This document shows positions 44,844 to 53,794 of a stretch of 64,000 nt of DNA, in pieces (position 1 is the first letter of the stretch; each line of letters starts with the position of its first letter). A program made the translations under genes and the position numbers. This DNA comes from Labrenzia sp. VG12 (lineage in GTDB: Bacteria; Pseudomonadota; Alphaproteobacteria; Rhizobiales; Stappiaceae). The notes beneath the pieces are model-generated. The model made no database searches. It worked only from the letters and a program-made list of their open reading frames with translations, and was not told the origin of the DNA. The stretch is from positions 5,238,001 through 5,302,000 of the forward strand of contig NZ_CP022529.1 of assembly GCF_002237595.1 (NCBI RefSeq), written 5' to 3'.

Positions 44844-45094
44844 CTGACAGAGGGTCTCCAGGCGTTAACTTGTCTGGCGCGGACCTAAGCCGCCGGACGC
44901 GGCCCTGTCAAGCGCACAAGGACCGGCAGCTGTCGCATAGCCGTCACCGCGCAAGGGAGCGCTTGCGAGAGGGGTATGGCTTTCAGTCTCTGTCTGATGA
45001 GAAAAAATAAACAGTCTGATGCAGTTTAAGCAGTGTTCTGAAGGGTGGTTTTCTGAAAACAAGAAGTCAGATCAATGAAACAGGAGTGGTCCCG

Positions 45095-46000
45095 GTGGAG
45101 CTGTGGATCCCGATCACCATTGCGGCAGCCTTTTGCCAGAACCTGCGCTCGGCCTTGCAGAAACATCTCAAGGGCCAGCTGGGAACGACAGGGGCGACCT
45201 TTGTCCGTTTCGGCTATGGCGTACCCTTCGCCTTTCTCTATGCCGCGGTGCTGCATCTGGTCTTCGGTTATGCGCTGCCGGAGCCGAATGTGCGGATGGT
45301 GGCTGCCGGAGCCGTTGGCGGCCTGATGCAGATCCTCGGCACGTTCCTGCTGATCCATCTCTTCTCCTTCCGCAATTTTGCGGTCGGCACGGCCTATTCG
45401 AAAACCGAGCCGATCCAGGCGGCACTGTTCGGCTTTGTGGTTCTGGGTGAGCAGATCACGCTGGCTGCCGGCCTGTTTATCCTGATCGGGATCACCGGCG
45501 TCGTTGTGATCTCGCTGGCGCGGGTCCCGCTCAGCGCATCGGCCATCAGATCGTCGCTGATGGGCCGCCCGGCGCTGATCGGCCTGGCTTCGGCGGCCGC
45601 CTTCGGGGCGTCGGCGGTTGCCTATCGCACGGCCACGCTGTCCCTGGAAGGGACTGGTGTGCCGATGCAGGCGGCCTATGCGCTGGTCTATGCGACGCTG
45701 TTCCAGACAATCGTCATGTCCGGCTGGATGGCAGCCCGTGAACCGGATCAGCTGCGCGCCAGCCTCAGGGCCTGGCGGGCTGCCATTTGGGTCGGGGCCG
45801 CGGGTGTGGCCGGGTCGATCGGCTGGTTCACTGCCATGACCCTGCAAAACGTCGCCTATGTGCGCGCACTCGCCCAGATCGAACTGGTCTTCACCTTCCT
45901 GGCCTCCTGGCTGGTGTTCAAGGAAGTGATCGTGCGCTCCGAAATCTTCGGCTGTGTGCTGATCGTAACTGCGGTGATCGGGGTGATCCTGCTCAGCTGA
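45095..46000 (+). CDS. EamA/DMT-superfamily transporter
   Basis: A 301-residue membrane protein with ten predicted helices in two EamA halves (about 5-135 and 155-300). Seen: LQKHLKGQLGTTGATFVRFG, VGTAYSKTEPIQAALFGFVV (the conserved helix-4 region) and FTAMTLQNVAYVRALAQIEL in the second half. DMT members export or import metabolites; the substrate is unknown. GTG 45095 has AGGAG 8 nt upstream and is preferred to GTG 45086. It converges on the BKACE operon with 16 nt between stops. Confidence 0.87.
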   Translation: MELWIPITIAAAFCQNLRSALQKHLKGQLGTTGATFVRFGYGVPFAFLYAAVLHLVFGYALPEPNVRMVAAGAVGGLMQILGTFLLIHLFSFRNFAVGTAYSKTEPIQAALFGFVVLGEQITLAAGLFILIGITGVVVISLARVPLSASAIRSSLMGRPALIGLASAAAFGASAVAYRTATLSLEGTGVPMQAAYALVYATLFQTIVMSGWMAAREPDQLRASLRAWRAAIWVGAAGVAGSIGWFTAMTLQNVAYVRALAQIELVFTFLASWLVFKEVIVRSEIFGCVLIVTAVIGVILLS

Positions 46001-46016
46001 CGTTGCAAGGCCGGTT

Positions 46017-46952
46017 CTAGAAGGCGACCCGGTCGCCGCCTTTCAGGTCGAGGATTTCCCTGGCCTCGTCTGGTGTTGCCACCTCGCTGCCGAGCTCTTC
46101 GACGATCCGGCGGATCTTGGCGACCTGCTGGGCGTTGGAATCGGCAAGCTGCCCCCGGCTGATGAAAAGGCTGTCTTCCAGCCCGACGCGGGCGTTGCCA
46201 CCCATCTGGCTGGCAGTCGTTGCCAGAGGGATCTGGGCGTTGCCGGCTGCGAGCACCGACCAGCGATAGGCATCGCCAAAAAGCTTGTCTGCGGTTTTTT
46301 TCATGAAAACCAGGTTGTCGATATCCGCCCCGATTCCGCCCAGGATCCCCAGGACGAACTGGATGAAGACCGGCGCCTTGAAAAGGCCCGTGTCCATGCA
46401 GAATTTCAGATTGTAGAGATGACCGACATCATAGCACTCGTGCTCGAACTTGATGTCGTGCGGCGCGAGGGTTTCGGCAGCTTCACGAATGTCCCTGAAC
46501 GTGTTGCGGAAGATGTTGCCATCGGAATTGGCGACATAGTCCTTTTCCCAGTCGAACTTCCAGTCGTCATAGCGTTTTGCCAGCGGGTGAAACGAGAAGT
46601 TCATGCTGCCCATGTTCATCGAGCACATTTCCGCGCTGAACGTGGCGGCCGGACGGATGCGGTCCTGGATCGACAGGGTCAGAGAGCCGCCGGTCGAGAT
46701 GTTGATGACTGCGTCACTTGCCTGTTTGATCCGCGGCAGGAAGGGGGCGAAATCGTTCGGGTCGACCGAGGGCGCGCCGGTCTCGTGGTTGCGGGCATGC
46801 AGGTGCAGGATCGAAGCGCCGGCCTCGGCAGCTTCGATCGCCTGGCTGGCAATGTCGTCATAGGTATAGGGCAAGGCATCTGACATGGTCGGGGTGTGAA
46901 TGGCCCCGGTGACCGCGCAGGTGATGATGGTCTTGTTGCGTGTGCGGGCCAT
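46017..46952 (-). CDS. BKACE family beta-keto acid cleavage enzyme (3-keto-5-aminohexanoate cleavage type)
   Basis: A 311-residue TIM-barrel zinc enzyme (DUF849). BKACE enzymes condense a beta-keto acid with acetyl-CoA to give acetoacetate and a new acyl-CoA. Seen: KTIITCAVTGAIHTPTMS, the metal motif ILHLHARNHETG, VINISTGGSLTLSIQDRIRP, and the second metal-site region with GGNARVGLEDSLFISRGQLA. It is the last gene of the operon, 16 nt after livM. The variable pocket residues decide the substrate and cannot be assigned by eye. Confidence 0.92.
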   Translation of the reverse strand: MARTRNKTIITCAVTGAIHTPTMSDALPYTYDDIASQAIEAAEAGASILHLHARNHETGAPSVDPNDFAPFLPRIKQASDAVINISTGGSLTLSIQDRIRPAATFSAEMCSMNMGSMNFSFHPLAKRYDDWKFDWEKDYVANSDGNIFRNTFRDIREAAETLAPHDIKFEHECYDVGHLYNLKFCMDTGLFKAPVFIQFVLGILGGIGADIDNLVFMKKTADKLFGDAYRWSVLAAGNAQIPLATTASQMGGNARVGLEDSLFISRGQLADSNAQQVAKIRRIVEELGSEVATPDEAREILDLKGGDRVAF

Positions 46953-46968
46953 GGCCGCCTCCCGATTT

Positions 46969-47991
46969 TCAAGTCTTGTTTTTGATGACCCGCCGAGCCA
47001 GCGGGAACAGTTCCAGTCCTGAGCGCTCCCGGAAGGTGCCCCAAAGCCCTTTTGGCGCTTTCAGCATGACGGCAATGGCGACAACGCCCAGGATCAGCAG
47101 GTAGGTCGTGCCGAGGTCGGAGAGCGTCTCGCGCAAGAGGAAAAAGAGGATCACGCCGATGATCGGACCTTCCAGGGTGCCGATGCCGCCGATCACGACG
47201 ATGAAGATGACGAAGGCCGTCCAGTCGTTGACGCTGAAGGCGGCATCCGGTGAGATCCGCAGCTTTTGCAGGAAGATGAGGGCGCCGGTCATCGCGGTCA
47301 GTCCGGCGGTGATGACATAGACCACAAATTTGGTCCGCCAGATGTCGATGCCGAAACTTTGCGAAGCCAGTTCGCTGTCGCGGATGGCCGTCAGGGCGAG
47401 ACCGTTGCGGGAGCGCAGCAGCGCGTAGATCACGCACAAGACCAGGACTGCCATGCCCAGGGCGAGCCAGTAGGTGGTCGCTTCACGCATGGACCGGCTG
47501 GAGGCCATCTCCTTCACGATCGTCACCGGCAGGCTGGTGCCGGAACCGCCACCAAGCGACGAGACTTGTGCAAAGGACAGGCGGAAGACCTCGGCAATGA
47601 CCCAGGTGCCAATGGCAAAATAGGCCCCACGCAAACGGAAAATGAGCAGTGCGACCGGCACCGCGACGACAACACCGAGAACGCCGGCAAGCGGTATGGC
47701 GACCAGCGGAGACACGCCGGCAAAGATGGCAAGCGCGAACAGCATGTACCCGCCGAAGCCGACAAAGGCCTGCTGACCGACGGAGACCAGTCCTGCGTAG
47801 CCTGCCAGGAGGTTCCAGAGACAGGCCAGCGACAGGTAGAGGAACATTTCGCTCAGCAGGCGCATGTCGGCCCGGCCCGCCCACCAGGGCGCCGCGATCA
47901 GGCCGACCAGGACAAGAGCTCCGACAAGCGCGGCTGTCCGGCTGGCATTAGAGGTGCGGGAGATGGAATAGGTTTTCTGGGAGATGGTCAT
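46969..47991 (-). CDS. Branched-chain amino acid type ABC permease LivM
   Basis: A 340-residue permease with about ten helices. LivM marks: LACLWNLLAGYAGLVSVGQQ (GQ motif), AYFAIGTWVIAEVFRL, RSRNGLALTAIRDSELASQS (the EAA-like cytoplasmic loop) and IGGIGTLEGPIIGVILFFLL. The start ATG 47991 overlaps the livH stop (ATGA); the much longer frame upstream runs antisense-free inside livH and is not real. Product with LivH is the membrane channel of the importer. Confidence 0.92.
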   Translation of the reverse strand: MTISQKTYSISRTSNASRTAALVGALVLVGLIAAPWWAGRADMRLLSEMFLYLSLACLWNLLAGYAGLVSVGQQAFVGFGGYMLFALAIFAGVSPLVAIPLAGVLGVVVAVPVALLIFRLRGAYFAIGTWVIAEVFRLSFAQVSSLGGGSGTSLPVTIVKEMASSRSMREATTYWLALGMAVLVLCVIYALLRSRNGLALTAIRDSELASQSFGIDIWRTKFVVYVITAGLTAMTGALIFLQKLRISPDAAFSVNDWTAFVIFIVVIGGIGTLEGPIIGVILFFLLRETLSDLGTTYLLILGVVAIAVMLKAPKGLWGTFRERSGLELFPLARRVIKNKT

Positions 47992-48854
47992 CAGTCGATC
48001 CTGGGAAACAGGCCGCGCGGGCGGACAGCGAGCACGATGAGGAAGGCAATGTGACCGGCCAGGAGCTGCCATCCCGGATTGATCTGGGCACCGATGTTCT
48101 GGCTGACACCCAGAATGATGCCGCCGATCAGCGTTCCCCAGAGATTGCCGAGCCCGCCGATGATCACGGCTTCGAACCCGAAGATCAGGCGGCCCGGGCC
48201 GATGGAAGGATCGAAACTGGTCCGGATGCCGAGGAAAACACCCGCAAGGCCAACCACTGCCAGCGACAGGGCCATGGCGAGGCCGAACACATGGGCTTTG
48301 TTCAGCCCCATCAGCTGCGCGATGTCCTGCTTGTCGGAGACGGCCCGGAAGGCCCGCCCGAGAGCCGAGCGATAAAAGATCCATTGCAGCCCGGCGATCA
48401 CGGCGACCGCTACCACGAACATCAGAAGCGGCAGCACGCCGACATTGAGGCCGCCCGGGATTGCAAGGCTTGCGGTTTCCAATGCACCGGCACTCATCTT
48501 TTGAGGGTCGGCGCTGTAGATCTCCAGCAGACCGTTCTGGATGATGACGGAGAGGCCGAAGGTCACCAGCAGCGGCGGCAGGATGTCGTCGCCAAGGGTC
48601 TGGTTCAGGATGCCGCGCTGAAGCACATAGCCGATCCCTGCCATGATGGGCACGACGACAGCAAGGGCAAGCAGCGGGGAAAGACCGAGGGAGGTCGTGA
48701 TTGTCAGACCGAGAAAGGCGGCCAGCACGATGAAGTCGCCATGGGCAATGTTGACCAGGCGCATGACCCCGAAAATAAGCGACAGTCCGGCGGCGAAGAG
48801 CGCATAAAGCCCACCGAGCAGAACGCCCTGAAGGATGGCATTGATCCAGTCCAT
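47991..48854 (-). CDS. Branched-chain amino acid type ABC permease LivH
   Basis: A 287-residue permease with about eight helices. LivH marks: LLGGLYALFAAGLSLIFGVM, RLVNIAHGDFIVLAAFLGL, RSALGRAFRAVSDKQDIAQL (cytoplasmic loop contacting the ATPase) and FEAVIIGGLGNLWGTLIGG. GGAG lies 6 nt before ATG 48854; the frame back to 48962 overlaps livF and is not used. It is the fourth Liv gene after binding protein, livG and livF. Confidence 0.92.
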   Translation of the reverse strand: MDWINAILQGVLLGGLYALFAAGLSLIFGVMRLVNIAHGDFIVLAAFLGLTITTSLGLSPLLALAVVVPIMAGIGYVLQRGILNQTLGDDILPPLLVTFGLSVIIQNGLLEIYSADPQKMSAGALETASLAIPGGLNVGVLPLLMFVVAVAVIAGLQWIFYRSALGRAFRAVSDKQDIAQLMGLNKAHVFGLAMALSLAVVGLAGVFLGIRTSFDPSIGPGRLIFGFEAVIIGGLGNLWGTLIGGIILGVSQNIGAQINPGWQLLAGHIAFLIVLAVRPRGLFPRID

Positions 48855-48855
48855 C

Positions 48856-49560
48856 TTAAACTCCAAAATAGGCTGCGCTGATAGCGTCGCGGGTGAGTTC
48901 GTCGGGGCGACCTTGAAGCGAAATACGGCCTTCCTGCAGGCAGTAGACCCGATCCGAGACACTCACCGCCTTGGCAATGTCCTGTTCCACGATGATCGCG
49001 CTCATGCCTTCGCCGATGATGGCGGGCAGGGCCTCGTAGATGGACTTGATGACAATCGGTGCGAGGCCGAGGCTGATTTCGTCGAACAGCAGAATGTCCG
49101 GGTTGGACATCAGCGCGCGGCCGATGGCGACCATCTGCTGCTGACCGCCGGACAGGGCCGTGGCCGGATGGTGTCGGCGCTCCTTGAGGATCGGAAAGAG
49201 CTCGCAGACCGCTTTCATCGACCAGGGGCCTTTCCGCCCCATCTGACCGCCGATCAGAAGGTTTTCCTCTACCGACAGGGACTGGAACAGCTGCCGCCCT
49301 TCCGGTACCATGGCGATGCCGAGACGGGCCACCTGGTCGGCTCTCAGCGCGCCGATGCTCTGGTCTTTCCAGATCACCATGTCGGGCCTGTTGCGGATCA
49401 GGCCGGTGATGGAACGCATCAGGGTGGTTTTCCCGGCGCCGTTGGCGCCGATGATCGCGACGACCTCTTCCGGGAAAATGTCGATGGAGACCCCGAACAG
49501 CGCCTGGAAGTCTCCGTAATGGGCCTCCAGTCCGCGGGTGGCAAGCAAGGGCTCAGGCAT
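48856..49560 (-). CDS. Branched-chain amino acid type ABC ATPase LivF
   Basis: A 234-residue ATPase of the LivF class: Walker A GANGAGKT, LARLGIAMVPEGRQLFQSLS (the LivF Q-loop region VPEGR), signature LSGGQQQM, Walker B ILLFDEISLGLAP and switch region IIVEQD. It overlaps livG by 8 nt and ends 1 nt before the livH start codon, so translation is coupled. Confidence 0.94.
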   Translation of the reverse strand: MPEPLLATRGLEAHYGDFQALFGVSIDIFPEEVVAIIGANGAGKTTLMRSITGLIRNRPDMVIWKDQSIGALRADQVARLGIAMVPEGRQLFQSLSVEENLLIGGQMGRKGPWSMKAVCELFPILKERRHHPATALSGGQQQMVAIGRALMSNPDILLFDEISLGLAPIVIKSIYEALPAIIGEGMSAIIVEQDIAKAVSVSDRVYCLQEGRISLQGRPDELTRDAISAAYFGV

Positions 49561-50281
49561 CGGCGTCCACCCCCATATAGATTTCCTGCACCGCCTGACT
49601 GGCCATTGTTTCCTTCGGGTCGCCGTCGGCGATCTTGCGGCCGAAATCGATCACGATCAGCCGGTCGACAACCGACAGGAGGGCATGCACGATGTGTTCG
49701 ATCCAGATGATCGACAGGCCGGTCTTGCGAATGGTGTTGATGGTGGCGACCAGCTCATGACATTCGCGTTCGGTCAGGCCGCCGGCAATCTCGTCGAGAA
49801 GCAGGACCCTGGGCCGGGCGCAGAGCGCGCGTGCCAGTTCCAGCCGCTTGCGGCCGAGCAGGGTCAGTTTGCCGGCCGTTTCGTTGGCCTTGTCGATGAG
49901 GCCCGTGAGTTCGAGCATTTCAAGACAATGATCATTGGCATCCGCCAGCGATCCCGTCGCGCCATGCGTGGCGGCAACCAGCGTGTTTTCAAAGACACTC
50001 ATGCCGGCAAAAGGCTGCGGGATCTGGAAGGAACGCGCGATGCCGCCCCGGCATCGTCTTGCCGCGGACCAGCGCGTGATGGTGTCGCCTTTTAGCCGGA
50101 TCTCGCCGCTGTCCGCGCGGATCGTACCGGTGATCAGGTTGAACATCGATGTCTTGCCGGCTCCGTTTGGTCCGATCACGCCGAGCGCCTCTCCCTCGCC
50201 AAGCCGGTAGCTCAGCTGGTCGGCAACAGTGATCGCGCCATAGGCCTTGGAAACGCCGGATAGTTCGAGAACAGCAGTCAT
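49553..50281 (-). CDS. Branched-chain amino acid type ABC ATPase LivG
   Basis: A 242-residue ATPase of the LivG class: Walker A GPNGAGKT, GIARSFQIPQPFAGMSVFEN (Q-loop with the LivG R-S/T-F-Q pattern) and Walker B VLLLDEIAGGLTE. The canonical LSGGQ signature is degenerate here (KLTLLGRKRLELARAL), as in a subset of LivG proteins where LivF supplies the standard motif. AAGG lies 6 nt before ATG 50281. Confidence 0.92.
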   Translation of the reverse strand: MTAVLELSGVSKAYGAITVADQLSYRLGEGEALGVIGPNGAGKTSMFNLITGTIRADSGEIRLKGDTITRWSAARRCRGGIARSFQIPQPFAGMSVFENTLVAATHGATGSLADANDHCLEMLELTGLIDKANETAGKLTLLGRKRLELARALCARPRVLLLDEIAGGLTERECHELVATINTIRKTGLSIIWIEHIVHALLSVVDRLIVIDFGRKIADGDPKETMASQAVQEIYMGVDADA

Positions 50282-50337
50282 GAAAACCTTCACGTCTGTT
50301 GGCGGCACGCGGCCGGTCGGCCCGTGCCGGTGCCGGA

Positions 50338-51624
50338 TCAGGACAGAAGTTTCAGTTCACCGGTGGTGGCGATGAAAGGCGCGCTGCGATTGGCCGTGAT
50401 CACCAGATCGAACCCGTTGGGGCCCTTTTGCCACTGACCTGCAACAAGCGGGGTCTTGGTCACGTTGCGGACAGGACCGTTGCTCCAGTCGACCGGACCG
50501 ACAACCGTCGACAGCTTGGTCGCCTTGATGGCGTCCAGGATTGCATTCGGGTCATCGAGATCGGCGGTGCGCCGGATCACGTCGGTGGTAACTTCAAAAA
50601 GGGCGTGCTTGAAGCCAATCGGCTGGGTCCAGGGACGGCCCGAGGCAGCCATGTAGCCTTCCGCCAGTTCCCTTGCGGAGACACCCGTCAGCGAAGAGGA
50701 GAACGGATGGCTCGGCGACCACCAGATCTCCGAGGTCAGGCCGTCACCGCGGTCCCCGAGAGATTCAATCACCGACGGGAACAGAAGGGCCTTGCCGATT
50801 GTCACCACTTTGGGGGCGAAACCCTGTTGTGCGGACTGCGACCAGAAGGTGGCAAAATCCGGCGGGATCATGTTGCCCGTGATGATCTCGCATCCGGCTT
50901 CCTTGAAAGCTGAAATCTGGGACGAGAAATCATCCGTGAGCGGCTGGTAACGACCGGGGTCTGTCAACTGAAAGCCCTGCCCGGCAAGAGCGGGCGGGAA
51001 GCCGTGGATCTCGTCGCCCCACGCATTGCCATCCGCGTCATTTGGAAAGAGGCCACCGACCTGTTTGGCCACACCGCTTTGCTGCCAGAGATCCAGGAAG
51101 GCATTGATGACGTCTTCAAGCCCCCAGAAGAAGTGGAAGGTATAGTCGAAGCCGGAGGCCGGATCACCGTTGCGGCCGAAGAAATAGGGCTGCCACGGGC
51201 AGTCGGTGGTGATGCAGGGGACTTCGTTGAGTTCGGCCTGATCCGACACCGGGTTGGTGGTGTCCGGTGTGGAAGCGGCGACGATGATGTCGACCTCGTC
51301 GCCAAGCAGCAACTCCGACGCCACTTCTGCGGCCCGGTTCGGGTTCGACTGGCTGTCCTTGGAAATGATTTCGACCTGAAAGGTCTTGCCGTTGTTCTCA
51401 ACGCCGCCGGCGAGCGCTTTCTGGATGCCTGCCAGGACGTAGTCGTCGGCCTCGGCAAAACCCGCCAGCGGTCCGGTGCGTGGGCTGACATGGCCGATCT
51501 TGATCACCGGGTCGGCAGCATAGGCGCGCGTCCGGGTCAATATGGCCGGGGCGGCCAGGCCGGCTGAAGCGCCTGCCAGAAACATGCGGCGGGAAATCCC
51601 GTTTGTCTTCCGAAGATGCGTCAT
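50338..51624 (-). CDS. ABC transporter substrate-binding protein (Liv type, Tat-exported)
   Basis: A 428-residue binding protein (peripla_BP_6). The signal contains a twin-arginine motif in GISRRMFLAGASAGLAAPAI, so it is probably exported folded by Tat. The mature part begins ADPVIKIGHVSPRTGPLAGF, with VDIIVAASTPDTTNPVSDQA and FPNDADGNAWGDEIHGFPPA. It is longer than amino-acid binding LivJ (about 370) and closer to binding proteins for larger or aromatic ligands. GGGAGGAG precedes ATG 51624. The operon suggests it binds the pathway substrate. Confidence 0.9.
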   Translation of the reverse strand: MTHLRKTNGISRRMFLAGASAGLAAPAILTRTRAYAADPVIKIGHVSPRTGPLAGFAEADDYVLAGIQKALAGGVENNGKTFQVEIISKDSQSNPNRAAEVASELLLGDEVDIIVAASTPDTTNPVSDQAELNEVPCITTDCPWQPYFFGRNGDPASGFDYTFHFFWGLEDVINAFLDLWQQSGVAKQVGGLFPNDADGNAWGDEIHGFPPALAGQGFQLTDPGRYQPLTDDFSSQISAFKEAGCEIITGNMIPPDFATFWSQSAQQGFAPKVVTIGKALLFPSVIESLGDRGDGLTSEIWWSPSHPFSSSLTGVSARELAEGYMAASGRPWTQPIGFKHALFEVTTDVIRRTADLDDPNAILDAIKATKLSTVVGPVDWSNGPVRNVTKTPLVAGQWQKGPNGFDLVITANRSAPFIATTGELKLLS

Positions 51625-51661
51625 CTTTTCTCCTCCCAGATGCGCTTGATACGGCGGCTGT

Positions 51662-52588
51662 CTAGTCTTCCAGGATCGTTTCAAGCCTCCGCAGATGTGT
51701 CGCGACACGCTGGCGGACATCCTCCATGTCCTCCGGCGTCCAGGTCCTGAACCCTTGCCCGCTCTTCATGCCGAGCTTGCCGTCTTCAACAAGTGCACGC
51801 AGATAGGGGGAAGGGGCCGGCCGGCTGTCGAGATCGGCCAGAACATTCTCATGGATGTCGAGTGTGAGATCGGTGCCGACGAGATCGGCATTGGCCAGCG
51901 GACCCAGCACCGACAGGCGGCGGCCGAAACTTGCGTTGACCACCTGGTCGACGGCTTCTGCCGTGCAGACCCCGCTCTCGACCAGAAAGATCGCTTCCCG
52001 CCACATGGCATGCTGCAGGCGGTTGCCGATGAAACCTGCAACGTCCTTTTCCACCCGCACCGGTGTCTTGCCGACGCTCGCCAGCAAAGCCACGGTTTTT
52101 TCGAGTGCTGCTTCGGCAGTCCACTCTGTGCGGATGACCTCCACCAGCGGGATCATGTGCGGCGGGTTCCACCAATGGGTCCCGAGCGCGCGGGATCTGT
52201 CCGTGAGGTCCGACATGATGGTGGTGATCGGAATGACGGACGTGTTGGAAGCAAGGATCGCCGTTGCCGGCGCATGGTCCTCCACGCTCCGGAACAGGGA
52301 TCGCTTCAGGTCCGGCTTTTCCGGGGCGGCCTCGAAGACGAAGTCGGCCTGCGCGACCGCGCCGGGCAGGTCGGATTGCGGCGAGATGCGCTCCAGTGTT
52401 TCCGCGATTTCGGGATCCGGCACGGCCATGGCCTCAAGGCTTGCCCGCACGCATTTGTGCAAAGCGTCAAGGCTCGCCGGGAACGGGTCATGGACACGGA
52501 CCTCATGTCCGGCTCTGGCGAAGGTCAGGGCAATGCCATGTCCCATCAGGCCGGCACCGAGAACGGCAATGGAATAGGTCTCAGCCAT
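51662..52588 (-). CDS. 3-hydroxyacyl-CoA dehydrogenase family protein (carnitine-dehydrogenase-like)
   Basis: A 308-residue NAD-dependent dehydrogenase. The Rossmann motif is VLGAGLMGHGIALTFARAG at residues 9-27; LASNTSVIPITTIMSDL and the catalytic-His block RALGTHWWNPPHMIPLVEV follow, then the C-terminal domain from about 185 (GFIGNRLQHAMWREAIFL). It ends GMKSGQGFRTW. Enzymes of this size class with BKACE neighbours oxidise 3-hydroxy acids such as L-carnitine to 3-keto acids. Here it would supply the BKACE substrate. It starts 3 nt after the SDR gene. Confidence 0.88.
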   Translation of the reverse strand: MAETYSIAVLGAGLMGHGIALTFARAGHEVRVHDPFPASLDALHKCVRASLEAMAVPDPEIAETLERISPQSDLPGAVAQADFVFEAAPEKPDLKRSLFRSVEDHAPATAILASNTSVIPITTIMSDLTDRSRALGTHWWNPPHMIPLVEVIRTEWTAEAALEKTVALLASVGKTPVRVEKDVAGFIGNRLQHAMWREAIFLVESGVCTAEAVDQVVNASFGRRLSVLGPLANADLVGTDLTLDIHENVLADLDSRPAPSPYLRALVEDGKLGMKSGQGFRTWTPEDMEDVRQRVATHLRRLETILED

Positions 52589-52591
52589 CCT

Positions 52592-53392
52592 CTATCCCGC
52601 CGTATAGCCGCCGTCGGCATAAAGGATATGCCCGGTGTAGAAATCAGAGGCCTTCGAAGCGAGAAACAGAAGCGGACCGATCAGGTCTTCCGGTTCTCCG
52701 AGACGGCCCTTTGGCACACGGGCCAGGAAGCCTTCCCGAAACCCGGTGGCTTTCTCGTCTTCCTCGAACATCCACGCCGTCAGCGGCGAGCGGAAAACCG
52801 TCGGCGCGATGGCGTTGACGGTAATGTGGTCCTCGCCGAGCTCGCAGCCAAGCGCTTTTGTCATGCCGTCCACGGCGGCCTTGGAGGCGCAATAGGCCGT
52901 GTAGCCCGCCGGATGTCCGAGAAGCCCTCTCGCCGAGGAGACCAGGACGACCTTGCCGCCTGTCCCCTGGCGCTTCATCTGGACAACAGCAGCGCGCGCC
53001 AGAAGCCAGGACTGGGTGACGTTGGCGTCCATGACATTGGCGAAATGTTCAGGTGTCAGTTCATCGATCTTGGCGACCTTGTTCATGCCGGATGCCACCA
53101 CCAGAATGTCCAGCGTGCCAAAGCGGCTGACAGCCAGTTCCACCAGCTTGTCGCATGCGGTTTCGTCCGACGGGCGAATGCTCATGGAGACAACGTCCGC
53201 CCCATGGGCCTCGCAGTCGGCCACGGTTTCTGCAAGTGCCTCGGCATTGCCGGCGGCCAGCACGAGCTTGCAGCCGGCTCCGGCGAGGGCGCGGGCGGCG
53301 ACGGCCCCGAACGCGCCCGAGGCGCCGGTGATCAGGGCAACCTTGCCGGCAACGTCAAACAGGCTCGTCGGATTGGTCCAACTATCGGTCAT
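52592..53392 (-). CDS. Short-chain dehydrogenase/reductase
   Basis: A 266-residue classical SDR. Cofactor motif TGASGAFG at residues 22-29, catalytic Ser152/153 (VVLVSSARGL), Tyr167 and Lys171 in YTAYCASKAA. The usual NNAG is replaced by VASGMN. It would act on a hydroxyl or keto group of a pathway intermediate. Its start overlaps the cupin stop by one base (TGATG), so translation is coupled. Substrate and direction are unknown. Confidence 0.9.
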   Translation of the reverse strand: MTDSWTNPTSLFDVAGKVALITGASGAFGAVAARALAGAGCKLVLAAGNAEALAETVADCEAHGADVVSMSIRPSDETACDKLVELAVSRFGTLDILVVASGMNKVAKIDELTPEHFANVMDANVTQSWLLARAAVVQMKRQGTGGKVVLVSSARGLLGHPAGYTAYCASKAAVDGMTKALGCELGEDHITVNAIAPTVFRSPLTAWMFEEDEKATGFREGFLARVPKGRLGEPEDLIGPLLFLASKASDFYTGHILYADGGYTAG

Positions 53393-53739
53393 CAGAGGGC
53401 CTCCGGCGGATAGGGGATGACCACCAGCATGGTGCAGGTGTGATTGGAGCGGTTCTCGAGCGTACGGATTTCATTCGGCTGGATGGTGCAGCTGTCATAG
53501 CGCCGAAGCACGGTCTCCGTGCCGTCGAGGATCACCGTCATTTCGCCGTCAAGGACCACGTAGACCTTTTCGAACGGCGTGGAGTCCGGTCCGGCGCCAC
53601 CACCCGGCAGAAACTGGCTGAGCCCGACCCACTGGTTGCTCGGTCCTCCAGGTTCGAAGCCCTGCAGCCTCAAGCCGACCACGCCGCGATGGTTCGGCGC
53701 CTCGTAAGGGGCGGCCTCTTCAAACCGTTTCACATGCAT
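53392..53739 (-). CDS. Cupin-domain protein
   Basis: A 115-residue single-domain cupin. The beta-barrel core shows LSQFLPGGGAGPDSTPFEKV, YVVLDGEMTVILDGTETVLR and CTIQPNEIRTLENRSNHTC. Motif 1 is atypical: the usual metal-binding HxH is replaced (PDSTPFE), so it may not bind metal in the normal way. It could be an isomerase, a lyase-type helper or a binding protein. GGAGG lies about 7 nt before ATG 53739. It sits between the cyclase-family hydrolase and the SDR. Confidence 0.83.
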   Translation of the reverse strand: MHVKRFEEAAPYEAPNHRGVVGLRLQGFEPGGPSNQWVGLSQFLPGGGAGPDSTPFEKVYVVLDGEMTVILDGTETVLRRYDSCTIQPNEIRTLENRSNHTCTMLVVIPYPPEAL

Positions 53740-53794
53740 TGGTTTCCTCCCATGCATTTCCGTGTGGGGCCGCCCGGGCGGCGCCCTTCGGGTG

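Noticed and set aside
47992..48384. N-terminal extension of the livM frame
   Set aside because: Lies inside livH on the same strand in another frame; the ATGA overlap at 47991 with the livM start is the usual arrangement.
51695..53413. 572-codon plus-strand frame opposite the dehydrogenase and SDR genes
   Set aside because: Antisense to two genes with intact catalytic motifs; no family resemblance.
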